Assembly: GCF_035046485.1 (NCBI RefSeq)
Contig: NC_085137.1
Location: 318,104,739-318,168,738 of the forward strand
Reading direction: 5' to 3'
Origin: Aedes albopictus
Lineage: Eukaryota > Arthropoda > Insecta > Diptera > Culicidae
Length of the DNA: 64,000 bases
In this document: positions 20,187 through 31,403 of the stretch, one piece after another
Layout of the letters: each line of letters starts with the position of its first letter
Numbering within the stretch: the stretch's first letter is position 1
The notes under the pieces: model-generated
The model's input: only the letters and a program-made list of their open reading frames with translations
What the model was told of the DNA's origin: nothing
Databases searched by the model: none
Made by a program: the position numbers and the translations under genes

Positions 20187-23100
20187 ATGTCGCATTTGGC
20201 TGCGAAATACATGCGTAACTTTCGGAAGCGCGCAAAGGAGCAGCAGCCGGAAATCTCGCCAAAGAAGGTGAAAACCACTGCCGAGCGAGTTCGGTGCCAT
20301 CGAGCAAAGTTGCAAGCGGCTAAAGGTAAAGCGTCTCCAGCCGGTCCAACCGGTGATTGGGACGCTGGCGAAGGGCCCTCAACTAGAGGTAGGAAGTATT
20401 AAATTTATTCTCATTTTGATGTTGAATATGTATTTGATCTTGATTTGATCTTTGTGTTTGATGTCCCACAATGATGAGTTTCGGGTAACTATTATCAATC
20501 AACTTTTAAAATGTTGACTATAATCGATTTGTGCGATCATTACACAAAACTAGTTTATATTCTGAGGACTTTTGTTTTGGTAAAACTTATTAGGAGTAAA
20601 ATCTGGAAAATTAATAATGTTGAGTGATGCATTTCATGCATGACAACCCACGATATGTGAATGCATAACATTTAACTACAGTTTATTTTACAGTTACGAA
20701 TATTGATAAAATTCTTCTTTATGGCTATACGTTCCCACTGGAACTTGGCCTGCCTCTCTTCAACTTAGTGTTCTTTGAGCACTTCCACAGTTATTAATTG
20801 AAGGGCTTTCTTTGCCTGCCATTGCATGGATTTGTATATTGTGAGGCAAGCCCAGGGAGTCGAAAAATTTCCCCGAGCGGAACGTGAATCGAACCCGCCG
20901 TCTCAGTATTGGCGATCCATGGCCTTAACCACTAGGCTAACTGGAGACCCATTTTGATAAAATATAAAATTCAAAAAATAAATCAGTCAACCATACAACT
21001 ATTTGGTGAACATAATTTACACGACATGTTTGATAACGCAAAGAACGATGAATTTTTGAATTTTCTTTGTACGTTTCATACTGAAAATATTAACATGTTG
21101 TTTCATGTTTATCTCAAAGTGACTCGATGTGGGTGACCTGGTGGACTCGGTGAAAATCTTGATGAATATTATTTACAATAAAAATGTTGTTAACAATTCT
21201 GTCGTCTGCGGTCTGTTTTGCGAGTATTGAAAATTGCGGTTGAACTCCAGGTGGCAATATTTTCATTATTATTACACGAAACTTTTATTGCAAACCTATT
21301 TATGTTATTAATTCTTCCCTCAAATCATATAAGAGGGGGTATCATATCTGTCAATAGTGTCTGTATGTCGTAATTGTGTTCCAAAACCGTTGGCTAATCA
21401 CGCTTTCTTTGAGAAGTGTTCAATACCACCCGTACTGCTCCGGTATCAACCCCATTGTTGAATGACCGAGGCGAATCAGTCGTCGATGGTGCATCTCAAG
21501 GTGTTATCGTTCCTTCACCGGAGGATCCACAAAACGAAGAAAGTGATGAAGCCGTTTCTGATGGATCGGCTTCCGATGACGATGCCGACATTCGCATGCC
21601 CCCCGCTACTCAAGAACCCAACTTCGATCGTGCCGACCGGGAGTTCAGGAAACGATTCTTGGAAAACGAGTTTGGCCACTCCTGTGATGTATGCGCGCGA
21701 ATTTGGTTCAGGAATGATTTGAAACCGATAAGTGGTACCGATGCTAGCCTTCTATTGGCGACAAATTATTTCGAATCTGCGGAAGGATTCTCGGCGTGTC
21801 TAACTTGTCGAAGCAACCTCAAGCGTGGATTGATTCCTTCGTTGTCGCAATCCAATGGATTTACATATCCTCGCTTCCCGGCAAATTTGCCCCCGCTGGA
21901 TCCCTTGACAGTAAGGTTGGTTTCGCCGAGAATCAACTTTATGCAACTGCGTCGTTTGCGCTATGCAGCAGGTTTGTAGTTCAACATATAGTTGGTTTTG
22001 TGTTTATTATCCTATTTATTGTTGTTAAACAGGAAGCTTGTCAATTATCGGGCAAATTATCAATGTTCCGGTGGATGTGGCCCAGATGGTCAGCGAACTT
22101 CCTCGCCAGTTGGATGACGACCATGCCTTCAATGTGTGCATCAAGAGGCACATGATCCACAAGTCGAGTTACTTGTCCGGATACGTGAAGAAGGGTACGG
22201 TCAAGGCCTGGTTGAACTACCTCGTAACTACACCGTTGTACAGGCGATACGGCATAGTCTTCAACGAAGATAACCTGGCAGCCATCGTGCCAGCCCAGCA
22301 ACCCGGAACAAGTGCGAGCCCATCGATTGATCTCGAGGTCATTGACGCGTCGAACGATACAGAGCTGCTTATTGGCCAGCAGCACACGCTCCTATGGGAT
22401 GAGGACAAGTGCCTCGAAATCGCTCCGGGTCAAAATCGGACACCGCTATCCATCATATATGATGAATTTGCGGAAGAGCTGTCGTTCCCGGATATATATC
22501 TCGGCCATCCACGCACCTTCAAACCCGAAGTTCGGGTAACGCCATTCATGATGGCAACTAGCGAGATAAGGCGCCGAGACCGCCGTGGCGCAAGACCGGA
22601 ACATATTTTGTTCATATGGCGATGAAGATCATGCGGCTACGCGTTTCTGAAGGGTTGAAGAATACGTTCAAGTGTATGGGAACGGCTAATATAACACGAG
22701 CCCAACTACAAGACCGTAACTTCCTCGAGAGCTGCATCGACCGCAATCTGTCCTTCCTGAAGTCCATTCCGAACTCGGTTCAATACTGGCAGCAGAGGAA
22801 ACGAGACGTGTTTGCGATGATCCGTCAGTTGGGAAAGCCGACTATGTTCTTGACGGTGAGTGCCAATGAAATCAGGTGGCCACATTTGTTAGAAATTCTG
22901 CAGAAGTTGGCGAACGGATGCAACGAACCCGCAGCGGCCAACATCAGAGCACAGTTGACTGCACTGCAACGGGCCACGCTTGTTTCCGAAGATCCAGTAA
23001 CGTGTTGCGCGTATTTCAACAAATTGGTTAACGTGCTGATGCAGCTGCTGTCGTCGTCAAGATATAGTCCGTTCGGGAAATTCTATGTCGTGGATTACTT

Positions 23101-26100
23101 CAAACGGATTGAATTCCAACATCGTGGAAGTCCACATGCGCATATTCTGCTATGGTTGGCCAACGATCCTCGCGAAGCTGTGTCGGAAAACATGCCTGCT
23201 ACCGTTGAGCTGATCGATGCTCTCTGCTCCGTTAGTGTCGATGACCTGCCTGAAACGTATGGAAATCAGGTACATTCAAATTTCTTTGTTATACAAACGC
23301 TTAGATGCTAATGAAATTGGATATTTCTAGGTACACAAGCATACGTTTACGTGCTTCAAGCGTAACGACAAACGGTGCCGGTTTAATATTCCGTACTGGC
23401 CGATGGATCAGACCAGGATATTGATTCCGATCACGGCGGGCGATGGTCGACTCGACGATTTGCGAAGACGTGCCGTCCAACTGCGAGATGCTCTCGAAAC
23501 TAAAAGTTTCGACTCCCTGGAAGCCTTCCTTGTCGACTCAAACTGCACATACGAGTACTATCTCGATGTGATTCGTGCTTCGATTCGCCGACCGACGGTT
23601 TGCTTGCGACGGTCCATGACGGAGCTCTGGACCAATTCGTTCAACCCCTGGATTGCGAAGATCCTAAAATCCAACATGGATTTACAGTTCGTTTTGGAGG
23701 AGTTTTCGTGTGCTGCCTATGTCGTTGAGTACGTAAACAAAACCAACAGAGGCATAAGTAGCTTACACAGGGAGCTGGTCAAACTCCAAGAAGAACATCC
23801 GGAAAGCGACTACAACGACCTTCTGAAGAAAGTCAGCATTAAAATGCTCAACGCCGTCGAAATGTCTGCTCAGGAAGCCGCGTGGTACTTGCTTCGGCAA
23901 CCGATGTCGGAAGCTAGCCGAAAGGTACTACTTTGTCTGTCCAGATTGAATCAATTTATTATAACATGTATGCTTCTTATCTTTTAGGTGGAGTTTATCC
24001 CGACCATGTGGCCGCACGAGCGAATCAAGTCGCGGAAATGGACGAAGCAGATGGACGAGGAAGAGCTAGAAGATGACTCGACCGATGTTTGGACCCTCAA
24101 TGTCATCCAGAAATACGAGTCGAGAACAGGAATGGATGACATTTGCCTGGCGGATTTTGTGGCCTGCTACACGGAGGAAAAGAATGCAAAGAATTCGTTC
24201 AAATTGCGAAGCTTTCCCCGTGTGATACGGTGGTGCGCATACAATATGTCCGAGCTGGTTGAGTACAAACGCGAGATGGTGCTGCTATTTTTGCCGTTTC
24301 GGAACGAGGTCTGCGATATACTGGACCGGAATAAATTTCTGCAGTTGTATGAGGGCAATGAGGCTACCATCCTTGCCAAGTTGAAGGAGTACGACTGCGA
24401 AATTAATTTGGACCAGGTCGTGGATGAGTATATCCGGCTGTCCGACGAGGATGACGAACAGCAAGCAGCAGCTGGTCAAAAGCGCGATGAGTTTGTCCGA
24501 ACCATCACCATGGAACCGAACGATGACGATATTCAGTACTTGCCGACAGGACCCATGGCGGCTGTTGTTAAACAGCGTTCCAATGTTCTGTCGAAACAGG
24601 AGTACTGTGAGATGGTTCGTGCGACGAATGCGGAGCAGCGTGATTTGATCCTGCAAGTAATCGACAACTTGCACAGCTTTAGCGACGACAGCAAACCAGT
24701 GCAGATTTTCTTCACCGGTCCGGCAGGCTGTGGAAAGACGTTCACTTTGAGAATCCTGATGGAGACGGTCAATCGCTTCAGTCAGGCGCATAATTCCCAA
24801 AGTAATGCCTACGTAGCTTGCGCGTCCACAGGGAAGGCAGCCGTTGCCATCGGTGGTACCACAGTCCATTCCGCATTCCGGATTACGATGTCCCGTAGAC
24901 AAAGCTCAAAGCTGAGTTTTGAAGCGCGGCAGCTGTACCGTAATGCCTTTGCAAATGTAAAGGTCATTATTGTTGATGAAACCAGCATGCTTGGAGCTGA
25001 TGTTCTCAACACGGTACACGCTCGGCTGCAGGAAATTACGGGCAATTATGACGATCCGTTCGGCGGTATGTCGATTGTGTTTTGCGGCGATCTACGACAG
25101 CTACCCCCTGTCAATGCACGACCAGTGTTCAAACCCTCTGCCAATTCGATGCACGGTGCGGTGTTGTGGCAGTCTCTGGAGTTTTACCCACTGGTTCAAG
25201 TCATGCGTCAGGCTAACGTAGAGTTTTCCTCTATTCTGACCAAAATCGGTAACGGAGAACAGTTGTCCCCGGAAGAAATCCGCCTGATCGAGAGCCGTTT
25301 TCGTACAACGGAATGGTGTCAGCAGCATGTACCGCAAGCAATACGGCTATTCCATCGAAACGCTGACGTGGAGCGATACAATACCGTAGCATTGATGGAT
25401 CGCGACGCAGCTGAAAGTACGGCGGATGATGTGTACTCCGGGTACAAAGACAACTCCCAGCTGGTTGGAGCGCGCACGAAAGTGCACAAGATGAGCGTTG
25501 TGGAGGCTGGCGGTCTGCCGTACTTACTACGACTGGTGGTGGGTACCCCGTACATGATCACCACAAACATCGACGTTGAAGATGGTTTGGTGAACGGTGC
25601 TATCGGTGAGCTTATGTTCGTCGAGCACAGCGAAGATGATCCGCAGCAGCAAATCGTCAAGCTGTGGTTCAACTTCGAGAACAGCTCTATCGGCAAGGCG
25701 TTGCGGGTGAAGGCCCACCCGCTGGTGTACTCGAAACCAGGAGTTTTGAATCCGGAGTGGACCCCAATCGCCAAGCGCTCCGCGAACATCAACCTCAATG
25801 GTGGCGTAAAGTGCAGGAGAATGCAGTTTCCGGTGGTGAGCGCATGTGCCCTTACGGTGCACAAATCTCAGGGCGGCACCTTTTCGGAAGTAGTGTTCAG
25901 CTACGAGAAAGGCCAGGAACAGCAGCTGGTGTACGTTGGATTTTCCAGGGTGACTTCACTCGAGGGATTGTTCCTCACCAACCCTACCAACAGCTTCCGG
26001 TTTCACCACGGCAAAGGCGCAATCACGCCAAGAATCTGCGATCTCCGCACAGAGCTGGAGAGATTGAACAACCACCGCCTGCGCACCATCGGCGAAGACG

Positions 26101-26969
26101 TCATGGAGGTGATATCATCGAACCGATCTGCTTGCACGATGATGAGCTTAAATGTGCAAAGTTTAAATGCACACTCATCGGACATTGCAACAGATCGTGT
26201 TCTCTGTGCCGTCGACTTGCTCGCTCTCAGTGAGACTTGGGTGGACAACAGCTCGCGCGCAACCGTGGCTGGGTTCCACTGTATCGCCCAAGAGAAGCGC
26301 ACCGGAGTAAGAGCTGGAGGAGTTGCCATCTTGCAGAGCACACAATCATCGACCATGGCTGTTGCTCACGAGATCAACAAGCTTGATGCCAGCTACGATC
26401 CGATGATGGCGGTGGCGGACGAGTACGGTGACATCTGCGCCATTGAATTGCCGGTTATGGGCACCCGTACGCTCCTGTTTTCGTTGTATCTGTCACCGGG
26501 TAGGAAACTAATCTATTTCAAAATTGATATAGTTCTCAATTAATATTTTCATTGTTTATCAGGTACTACGTTGAAGGAGAAGAAGTTCTTCCTGGCCCGC
26601 AACCTGATCCACTATTTTAGTGTTGATACGCCCGTCGTTGTAACCGGCGACTTCAATATCGATGTATCGAAGCCGGATAATTTCGAGTTCATCGACTTCA
26701 TGCGGATCTATCTGCGCCTTGAACTAGCTTCGGATCGATCGCTTGCGACCACTCTCGGCGGTTCATGTCTCGACCTGACCTTCATGCGGAACATTCGGGT
26801 AGCATGTACGAGGTACTGTGCGTACTTCTCCTACCACAGGCCAATCCTGTCAGTGCTTGAGCTGCCTTGCGGTAAGTTTAATGATATTCATTTCATTTCT
26901 TACCTTGTCTATTTCACATATCTCGTTTCAGAAGCACCGATATGTTCCTCCCATGAAGAAAGCTCGTAG
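20187..26969 (+). CDS. Helentron Rep-helicase-endonuclease gene, seven exons, one frameshift
   Basis: Exons are 20187-20388, 21414-21971, 22033-23269, 23331-23924, 23988-26499, 26563-26871 and 26932-26969. All introns are GT-AG and the phases agree. An AT duplication at 22614-22617 shifts frame; allowing for it the protein would have 1815 residues. Parts in order: a basic N-terminus (KTTAERVRCHRAKLQ), a CxxC region with a Helitron-associated domain (LPRQLDDDHAFNVCIKR), the Rep nuclease with the HUH motif (HRGSPHAHILLWL) and catalytic tyrosines (AAYVVEYVNKTNRG), a PIF1-family helicase (GPAGCGKT, VIIVDETSML, GDLRQLPPV, HKSQGGTF), then an apurinic-type endonuclease (LNVQSLNAHSSD, LLALSETW, VVTGDFNID, SYHRPIL). 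This Rep-Hel-EN order defines Helentrons. The endonuclease keeps GDFN. The mRNA appears to end in a histone-type stem-loop. Confidence 0.93.
20713..20953 (-). mobile_element. tRNA-derived SINE in Helentron intron 1
   Basis: Minus strand. The head contains a Pol III A box (TAGCCTAGTGG) and B box (GGTTCGATTC), and the 3' end runs into AAAGAAGAA. TTGATAAAAT is duplicated at 20703-20712 and 20954-20963. Same family as the SINE at 33198. Confidence 0.88.
22614..22617 (+). other. Frameshift in the Helentron gene
   Basis: ATAT stands where one AT is expected (TTC-AT-ATG). It moves the frame at the start of the Rep domain. Frames on both sides remain long and conserved, so the change is recent or a sequencing error. 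Confidence 0.75.
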
Positions 26970-27404
26970 ATTCCATCCCGCTTATCAACCCCCCGACATT
27001 GCATCAACCACGCCGTACATCCTCGCTATCTCGCCGCGTATCAACCTCTCGAAATTGCATCAACCACGTCGTACATCATCGCTATCCGGATCGATCATCC
27101 GCCCGCGTACCACGAGTTGCCAGAGGCTTCCATCACGATCATCGTACTCTGAGTACACCGCAAAACTGACTCAACCAATAAGTAAATAAAGCAAATAGAA
27201 GTCTTCAACAACATTTCAAATAATATATTTTATCTTCTATATAAATTCTTTGCAGATCCCGGCTATGAACAAAACGACCAGAAAACCCTGCCGTCAACAG
27301 CTTGTCTGTTCGCCCGTCTTGACCTTCACGGTGCGATTACAAGAACGTCCTGGGACCAACGAGATTTCCCGGAAAACAACACTACCATCTTCTTTATTTT
27401 CAAA
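26970..27404 (+). other. 3' untranslated region of the Helentron gene
   Basis: It holds two near-repeats of GCATCAACCACGxCGTACATC and a likely intron ending TTCTTTGCAG at 27255, and leads to the stem-loop. I see no AATAAA close to the stem-loop; an AATAAA-like string (TAAATAAAGC) lies in the presumed intron. Confidence 0.5.
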
Positions 27405-27420
27405 GGCCCTTTTCAGGGCC
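27405..27420 (+). promoter_or_regulatory. Perfect histone-type mRNA 3' stem-loop, Helentron gene
   Basis: GGCCCTTTTCAGGGCC matches the metazoan replication-dependent histone stem-loop consensus GGYYYUUHUHARRRCC at every position. It has CAAA before and ACCA after, as in histone mRNAs. The sequence AGAGTCGGTTTCGA at 27441-27454 is placed like a histone downstream element that pairs with U7 snRNA. In histone genes this pair directs cleavage without polyadenylation. That it works here is an inference. Confidence 0.85.
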
Positions 27421-27499
27421 ACCATTGGTTTATTCCACAAAGAGTCGGTTTCGAAGTAATCTTCCATTTTGAATATCACAATCCACACATATCAACCCT

Positions 27500-27778
27500 G
27501 GAGCCAATAGCCACAGCTGTAAATGCGTGGGTATTCAGTATGACCATGCTTAGGGTGACGGGTTCGAATTCTGGTCGGTCCAGGAACTTTTAGCAATGAA
27601 CATTACCTTGGCTTCTTTGGGCCTAGATTATCCCGTGCCTGTCACATGACAATATATACATGTAAAATGGTCATTGGTAGAGGAAGTTGTCAGATAATAA
27701 CTGTGGGAGTGCTCATAGAAGCTGAGAAGCAGACTTTGTCCTAGTGAGGACGTTACGTCAAAAAGAAGAAGAAGAGGA
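27500..27778 (+). mobile_element. Feilai-like tRNA SINE, full length
   Basis: tRNA-related head with A box (TAGCCACAGCTG region) and B box (GGTTCGAATTC), a body ending in CTGAGAAGCAGACTTTGTCC and GAGGACGTTACG, and an AAGAAGAAG tail. ATCAACCCT is duplicated at 27491-27499 and 27779-27787. It is inserted between the two Helentron genes. Confidence 0.88.
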
Positions 27779-28050
27779 ATCAACCCTTTTGAAGAGTTCA
27801 TATTCCAGGCACCACTTAAACACACAGCGATTGGTCCAAATGCGTTACTTAGAACCACTTGCGTATCATTCTAAAGTTTGGGAATTTGCGCTCGGAAATG
27901 TTGTATCTGCTCATGCATCCCTAACACAGACATCAAATTAGTATTGCACAAGCATATTATGACGATGTTTCTATTCCGTTTCGTCTATTCCACTGTGTCA
28001 GTTGTGTTGTGCTGTGACCATACTGTGTGCTTGTGAAAACTAGTGTAAAG

Positions 28051-29130
28051 ATGAACCCGACGAACAATTTGGATGCAGACGATGAATTTTTCACTCGAGG
28101 TATGATCTGCATACATTTAAGTATATTCAATTCTTCCTTCACTTCTAATGTGTTTTAAATGTTTTAACATTCTATTGAATATTTGTTTGAAAAGGAGTAC
28201 TAGATGCGGTTGAAGAGATTGAGACTATATTTAGTCGAGGTAGGATATTTATATTTCATAACTGTTTAGTACATTTGATCTGTGTTTATTACACGATTGT
28301 ATACTATTTCACAAAACATCCCATTATTTTGTTAATAAAGAGGTGCTAGACATGGTTGATGCAGTCGAGACAATTGCCATTGGCGAATCTGCATGCAAAT
28401 TAATCAACTTGAACGTTCAGAGCTTTTCTGCACACAAATCAGCCATTGAATCCGATGCTGTGCTTAATATGGCTGATGTACTGGCTCTCACTGAGACTTG
28501 TGAGGAGGAGGAAGCTACTACGGAAGTACATGATTTCATCTGTATCGCAAAATCCAAACGGCCAAATCTAAGTGCAGGTGGAGTAGCAATTCACCAGAGG
28601 AGAACTGCAATTGCCGTATCGGCGATTCCGTATTCAGTGCGTAAACTTTGCGCTAGCTATGATCCAGAACTGGATCTTGCAGATGAGTACGGCGACATTT
28701 GCGCAGTTGAGATAAATATTCAAGGGAGTCCTGCGTTGCTGATTTGTATTTTCATTTCGAAAGGTATACAGTCAACATGATCATTCCGTTATTTTCCTCA
28801 TAATACATTTTGCTTCTTTGACTAGAAACCACAATCAAGCAGAAGAAGCTATTTTTGGCACGAAACTTGATTCTTCTTTTCAATGTCGAGGTGCCTATGG
28901 TCGTCACCGGTAACTTTGGGATCGACATATCCATGGAGGAAAACTTGGAATTCGTGGATTTTATGAAGAAGTATCTTCGGTTTGATCTGGCGTCAGACCC
29001 TGCTCAAGCAACAACTGAAAGGGGATCATGCGAGGATCTGACATTTACGCGAAATGTGAAGTGTGAGACTAAGAGATGCTATTCGTACTTCCTCCACCAC
29101 CGACCGATGCTGACACTATTTGAGTGTTAA
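28051..29130 (+). CDS. Stand-alone Helentron endonuclease-like gene, four exons
   Basis: Exons are 28051-28099, 28195-28239, 28341-28763 and 28826-29130, with GT-AG introns and consistent phases, for 273 residues. Exons 1-3 begin a short acidic leader in which VLDAVEEIETI (exon 2) and VLDMVDAVETI (exon 3) look like a duplicated exon. The rest is an endonuclease/exonuclease/phosphatase domain closely related to the C-terminus of the neighbouring Helentron protein (LNVQSFSAHKS, VLALTET, DEYGDICAVE, FLARNLI). The catalytic GDFN box is GNFG, so the metal-binding Asp is replaced, while the acidic LTET is kept. The frame is fully open, which suggests a recently active or selected gene. It may be a catalytically dead regulator or a decaying duplicate. 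It ends in its own histone-type stem-loop. Confidence 0.82.
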
Positions 29131-29329
29131 ACAGGTAGTTTACCGGATAAACTCTGATTAGCCAGTAATAATGATTTCACATTCCTCCAAACAGCCACAC
29201 CAACCGACTTCAACCAACTTTCAGAGCATGTTCCATCAACCTTCATCGGCCTCAAGATCCATGACATGACGATAAATCATTCTGCATGAACATCAAAATG
29301 TATAAATCATCATCTTCAATCCAACAAAC

Positions 29330-29345
29330 GGCCCTTTTCAGGGCC
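29330..29345 (+). promoter_or_regulatory. Perfect histone-type mRNA 3' stem-loop, endonuclease gene
   Basis: GGCCCTTTTCAGGGCC, the same 16 bases as at 27405, preceded by AACAAAC and followed by ACACA. AGAGTTGATTTTCGAG at 29363-29378 is in the position of a U7-binding downstream element. It lies about 200 bases after the stop codon. Confidence 0.85.
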
Positions 29346-29518
29346 ACACAAAATTCCACTCAAGAGTTGATTTTCGAGTTCGTATGGCATCCTTCGCTAC
29401 ACTAACATCAAGGTCTATCAATAAACATCTACAATCAAACCAAAGGACCCCAAAACTTCGTATCAGAGTCTATATCAACTTCAATACAGCATTCAATAGT
29501 CGAAACTAATGCATAAAC

Positions 29519-29536
29519 GGACGTTATTCAACGTCA
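29519..29536. repeat. Helentron right inverted repeat
   Basis: GGACGTTATTCAACGTCA, exact complement of 17087-17104. T-rich DNA follows from 29570. Confidence 0.65.
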
Positions 29537-29900
29537 GACTTGCGGTCGTATCTAGTATACAACCCCTCCAACTTTTTTTTATTTTTTTTATTTACATTTG
29601 ACATTCTTCTCGCCAGAGACTCGGTACGGGAAGCCGCTTATCAGCCGAATAATGCGCCAAAAGTGGCTTTTGAGCAGCCCTATTAGAGGATATAGTTCCA
29701 ATTAGCTCTGTTGAACATGTTCTATATTCGACTATAGAACCGACTTAATGCCATTTTTACGGCTTAATGGTTACTTGGGTTATTTAACGGAATGATGAAG
29801 CAAGAAAAAATACTTTTATTGTTGGACGATTTTACGGTCGATACTTCCCGGTCGAATTCCTGCAGTTATTTTCAGGTAACGTATTTTAATCATTTTCTTT
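29537..29900. other. Non-coding stretch after the Helentron
   Basis: Contains a T-rich run (29572-29600) and no supported gene. Confidence 0.35.
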
Positions 29901-30403
29901 CGAGGGGCGGATCACTTCCAAAACAACTGAATCGAAAATGCGTTTTGATAAAAATGCGTTACAAAATGCTCCAATGCGTTGAAAAATGCATTTGAAAATG
30001 TAATGCGTTGAAAAATGCGCCAAAATATCCAATGCGTTGAAAAATGCACAGGAATGCATGACGAATTTTTGGAGTTTTAATACATAATTTGTTGAAAAAT
30101 ACGTCAATGCGTAGGAAAATGCGTGTTATTTATCAATGCGTATGAAAATGCGAGCATTCCACCAATGCGCATAAAAATGCGTGTTTTCTATCAATGCGTA
30201 GAAAAATGCGTGTTTTCTATCAATGCGTAGAAAAATACGATCAATTTTATCAATGCGTTGAAAAGTGCATGCTGTAAAATTTTGACAGGTGTTGTTCAAT
30301 TTTAGAAATGCGCACCTTAATACGCTAATGCGTAACAAAATGCGCCAATGCGTATGTCAATACGCAAGGCTGAATCGAAAATGCGCTAGTGATCCGCCCC
30401 TCG
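29901..30403. mobile_element. 503-bp hAT-like MITE made of tandem AATGCGT repeats
   Basis: Perfect 16-base ends, CGAGGGGCGGATCACT and its complement, with the 8-bp duplication TTTTCTTT (29893-29900 and 30404-30411). The interior is a degenerate tandem array of AATGCGTTGAAAAATGCG-like units, clearest at 30110-30260, where units of about 33 bases repeat. The open minus-strand frames here are by-products of the repeat. Confidence 0.88.
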
Positions 30404-30411
30404 TTTTCTTT

Positions 30412-31403
30412 TATGTAATAATAATCAAATAATGCCAACAGATCGAGATCGAGGTCACGACGCTGTAAATCACAGCGACCAAAGATGAACTTCCGAAGAT
30501 TCATCCGGATGCTGATAAACCTTAAGTAGGTGAAATCTATCAGCAGATTTTTGCTTGGAGACAAGAGCCCGTAAGTATTTATTTCTTTGTGATTGATAAA
30601 ATTGCATTTGATTTAAATAAACGATTTCTTTCAGGGATTTGAAATTATCAATTTTGCTTAGGTAGAGATGCTGGTCGTAACCAAAAATGCTGAAGCGGAT
30701 TACGTTTGGCAGCAGCACCAGTGACGCGCCGCGCCACCGAGGTCTTCCGAAGAGAAAGCTCCAGCCTGAAGATGTCCAAAGTACCAGCGAGTCCCCACCG
30801 TATCAGAAAGAATCTCCTCATCCTTTCACTCACATAGAGTAGCTTTTTCGTTTGGCCTGGACTGTTGGAAAGCTCTGTCACCGAAAAATCACATTTGTAA
30901 ATATCTAATTTATCACAATAGTTACCAAATCTACTTCAAAATACATCATAAGATAATTAGATTGATTTTATTTCTAAAAAAATCACACATATTATTTATT
31001 TGTGATGACATATAAAATGCAATAGGTTGACCTTTAAAATGAAAAAGTACAGACCTTTACTATTTATGTGCATTGCATCTGCAAACTAAGATAGGCTAGG
31101 AATCTGGTTCTATGTGCAAGGCCAGTTAAATTTATGTGCAAAGCTTGATTGCAAAAATCTATGTGTGCGGCATATGCAAACTAGATGCGGATTATTTTTA
31201 GTGACTTAGAATTGTCGCAACTCAATTTGGATTAGTGCATATTGTAGCTCTTAATTAGCTTAATGATGCGCAACAGAAAAAATAGATTCAAATTTACTTC
31301 GCATGTGCTTCAAGCGACGACTTCGATTTGGTGGTGCGACGATAATATTTTGATGAATTTCGTTAGTTTTTTTCGCTGAGTGTACACAGGCTAATGATTG
31401 GTA
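30412..31403. other. Interval with possible exon fragments
   Basis: No full gene. CCCGTAAGTA at about 30567 and TTTCTTTCAG at about 30634 look like splice signals. A short frame at 30687-30842 is listed separately. The part after 30900 is AT-rich and resembles the ends of CACTCA-type MITEs (a right end near 31383). Confidence 0.35.
30687..30842 (+). pseudogene. Short unidentified coding-like fragment
   Basis: ATG to TAG, 51 residues, beginning MLKRITFGSSTSDAPRHRG and rich in Pro, Ser, Arg and Lys. Codon choice looks more gene-like than its surroundings. No domain is recognised. It could be a captured exon fragment or chance. Confidence 0.25.

Larger units (their letters stand above)
17087..29536 (+). 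mobile_element. Helentron (Rep/helicase/endonuclease Helitron), about 12.4 kb
   Basis: An 18-base perfect inverted repeat marks the proposed ends: TGACGTTGAATAACGTCC at 17087-17104 and its complement at 29519-29536. Each copy can also fold on itself (GACGTT/AACGTC). Inverted repeats near the ends and no clear target duplication fit the Helentron group. Inside are the seven-exon Rep-helicase-endonuclease gene, a separate endonuclease gene, two tandem H2A pseudogenes, a MITE and two SINEs. The ends are inferred from the repeat, so the precise limits could be some tens of bases further out. The copy has a frameshift and is probably not autonomous now. Confidence 0.75.

Noticed and set aside
24285..25864. 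Long minus-strand frames within the Helentron helicase exon
   Set aside because: Shadows of a strongly coding plus-strand exon.
27390..27425. Rho-independent terminator reading of the GGCCCTTTTCAGGGCC hairpin
   Set aside because: The genome is eukaryotic and there is no T tract after the hairpin. The loop, flanks and downstream element fit the histone 3' signal.
29901..30403. CRISPR-like tandem repeats
   Set aside because: Units are degenerate, there are no unique spacers, and the array sits inside perfect TIRs with an 8-bp target duplication in a eukaryotic genome.
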